6,124 nt of DNA from Bacillota bacterium. GTDB lineage: Bacteria > Bacillota > Dethiobacteria > SKNC01. Made by a program: the position numbers and the translations under genes. Below, one piece after another: positions 5,701-6,124 of the stretch. Positions within the stretch are counted from its first letter, which is position 1. Each line of letters starts with the position of its first letter. The stretch lies in assembly GCA_007121375.1 (NCBI GenBank), contig SKLX01000117.1:1-6124 (forward strand), read 5' to 3'. The notes below the pieces were generated by a model. It was not told where the DNA came from and ran no database searches. It saw nothing but the letters and a program-made list of their open reading frames with translations.

Positions 5701-5720
5701 TAAATAGGGTAAATAGGGTA
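5701..5720. repeat. 9-base direct tandem repeat between the two usp genes
   Basis: TAAATAGGG occurs twice head to tail, followed by TA, in the gap before the two-domain usp gene. It lies 22 bases or more ahead of the ATG and directly before the ribosome binding site region, so it would be within the leader or at a promoter. Two copies are too few to call a known element; slippage or a regulator half-site pair are both possible. Confidence 0.7.
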
Positions 5721-5783
5721 TTGAAAATACTTAGTGCCTTTATATAATTCTATTTTTCTTTTGTTTTTTCCTTCTTAAAAGTT

Positions 5784-6124
5784 CTACCTGTAAGGAAAGA
5801 GCATAACGGGACGGGAAGAACGACGTGCTACGTTTTCTGCCGTGCTGCCCAAGAGTAGTTCTTTTATTCCCCCTGCACCCCTGGAAGCCAGCATTACCAA
5901 TGTAACTTCTTCATCCTCGGCTAAATTATTTATGTTTTCCGAAGGCACACCTACCATTATTTTTATTTTGACTTTCGTCCCCAGGGATTTCAGTTCTTCT
6001 TTCATTTTATCCAGCTTTTTCATAGCTTCTTCTTTTCGTTCTTCTATGTCCTCTTCCGTCACTCCCGTATCCACCACATGGGACAAAAAAATTTCTTCAA
6101 TTCTTTCCGGGTTAATTCTTATAA
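5784..6124 (-). CDS. Universal stress protein, C-terminal part (5' end beyond window)
   Basis: The reading frame is open to the right edge, giving 112 visible residues and the true C-terminus. The TTG at 6086-6084 is not the start: the upstream codons (IRINPERIEEIF) continue into the family's beta strand LSHVVD, so that TTG is an internal leucine. What is seen is the last three quarters or so of a UspA domain: the HVVD strand, a charged helix (about 27-60 of the visible part), GVPSENI, and A-SR-G followed by nine residues and GS (ASRGAGGIKELLLGS), ending PVMLFPYR. The ATP signature has alanine for the first glycine, as in domain 2 of the neighbouring protein. The fragment also aligns in layout with that domain 2 (EYLLIHVW versus EIFLSHVV), so the whole gene may be another two-domain protein. 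The N-terminal aspartate is outside the window. Confidence 0.9.
   Translation of the reverse strand, partial: IRINPERIEEIFLSHVVDTGVTEEDIEERKEEAMKKLDKMKEELKSLGTKVKIKIMVGVPSENINNLAEDEEVTLVMLASRGAGGIKELLLGSTAENVARRSSRPVMLFPYR

Noticed and set aside
5784..6086. A complete 100-residue usp gene starting at TTG
   Set aside because: The frame stays open upstream to the window edge and those residues fit the Usp fold, so the TTG is internal and the gene is partial.

Overview
The window reads as a compact stretch of chromosome from an anaerobic, Gram-positive-type bacterium, probably a clostridia-like lineage of the Bacillota. This is an inference from several signs: strong GGAGG-type ribosome binding sites, moderately AT-rich DNA with AT-rich gaps, a short methionine synthase without the reactivation domain (a form common in anaerobic Bacillota and Thermotogota), an ammonia-only NAD synthetase, and paired universal stress protein genes. 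Genus cannot be fixed from the sequence. Every convincing gene is on the minus strand, so transcription runs from high to low coordinates. There are no rRNAs, tRNAs, insertion sequences, CRISPR arrays or phage genes, and no gene-free stretch reaches 300 bases.

In transcription order, the right end (about 4857-6124) holds two universal stress protein genes. The first is cut by the window edge. The second is a complete two-domain protein. Next comes a small ArsR-family repressor (4430-4777) with a thiol metal-site motif. Its upstream gap contains a good promoter with an inverted repeat filling the spacer, the expected layout for self-repression. Downstream of it lies a GTG-started tatA/E gene (4151-4342) for a single-helix Tat export component, closed by a clear rho-independent terminator.

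The left two thirds is a tight three-gene cluster: a short metH (1607-4054), nadE (865-1584) and yebC (85-837), separated by only 22 and 27 bases and probably co-transcribed. They cover methionine and one-carbon metabolism, NAD synthesis, and a translation or regulatory factor. They are housekeeping functions with no obvious shared pathway. Past yebC, the last 84 bases hold an extended -10 promoter, small hairpins and a plausible ribosome binding site with a GTG start for another gene beyond the left edge.

I see no convincing undescribed system. The points most worth checking are the ArsR sensor (C34, C36 and a distant C109) with its likely operator and a possible second site in front of tatA; the methionine synthase without its own reactivation module; and how metH is transcribed when a terminator sits directly before it.
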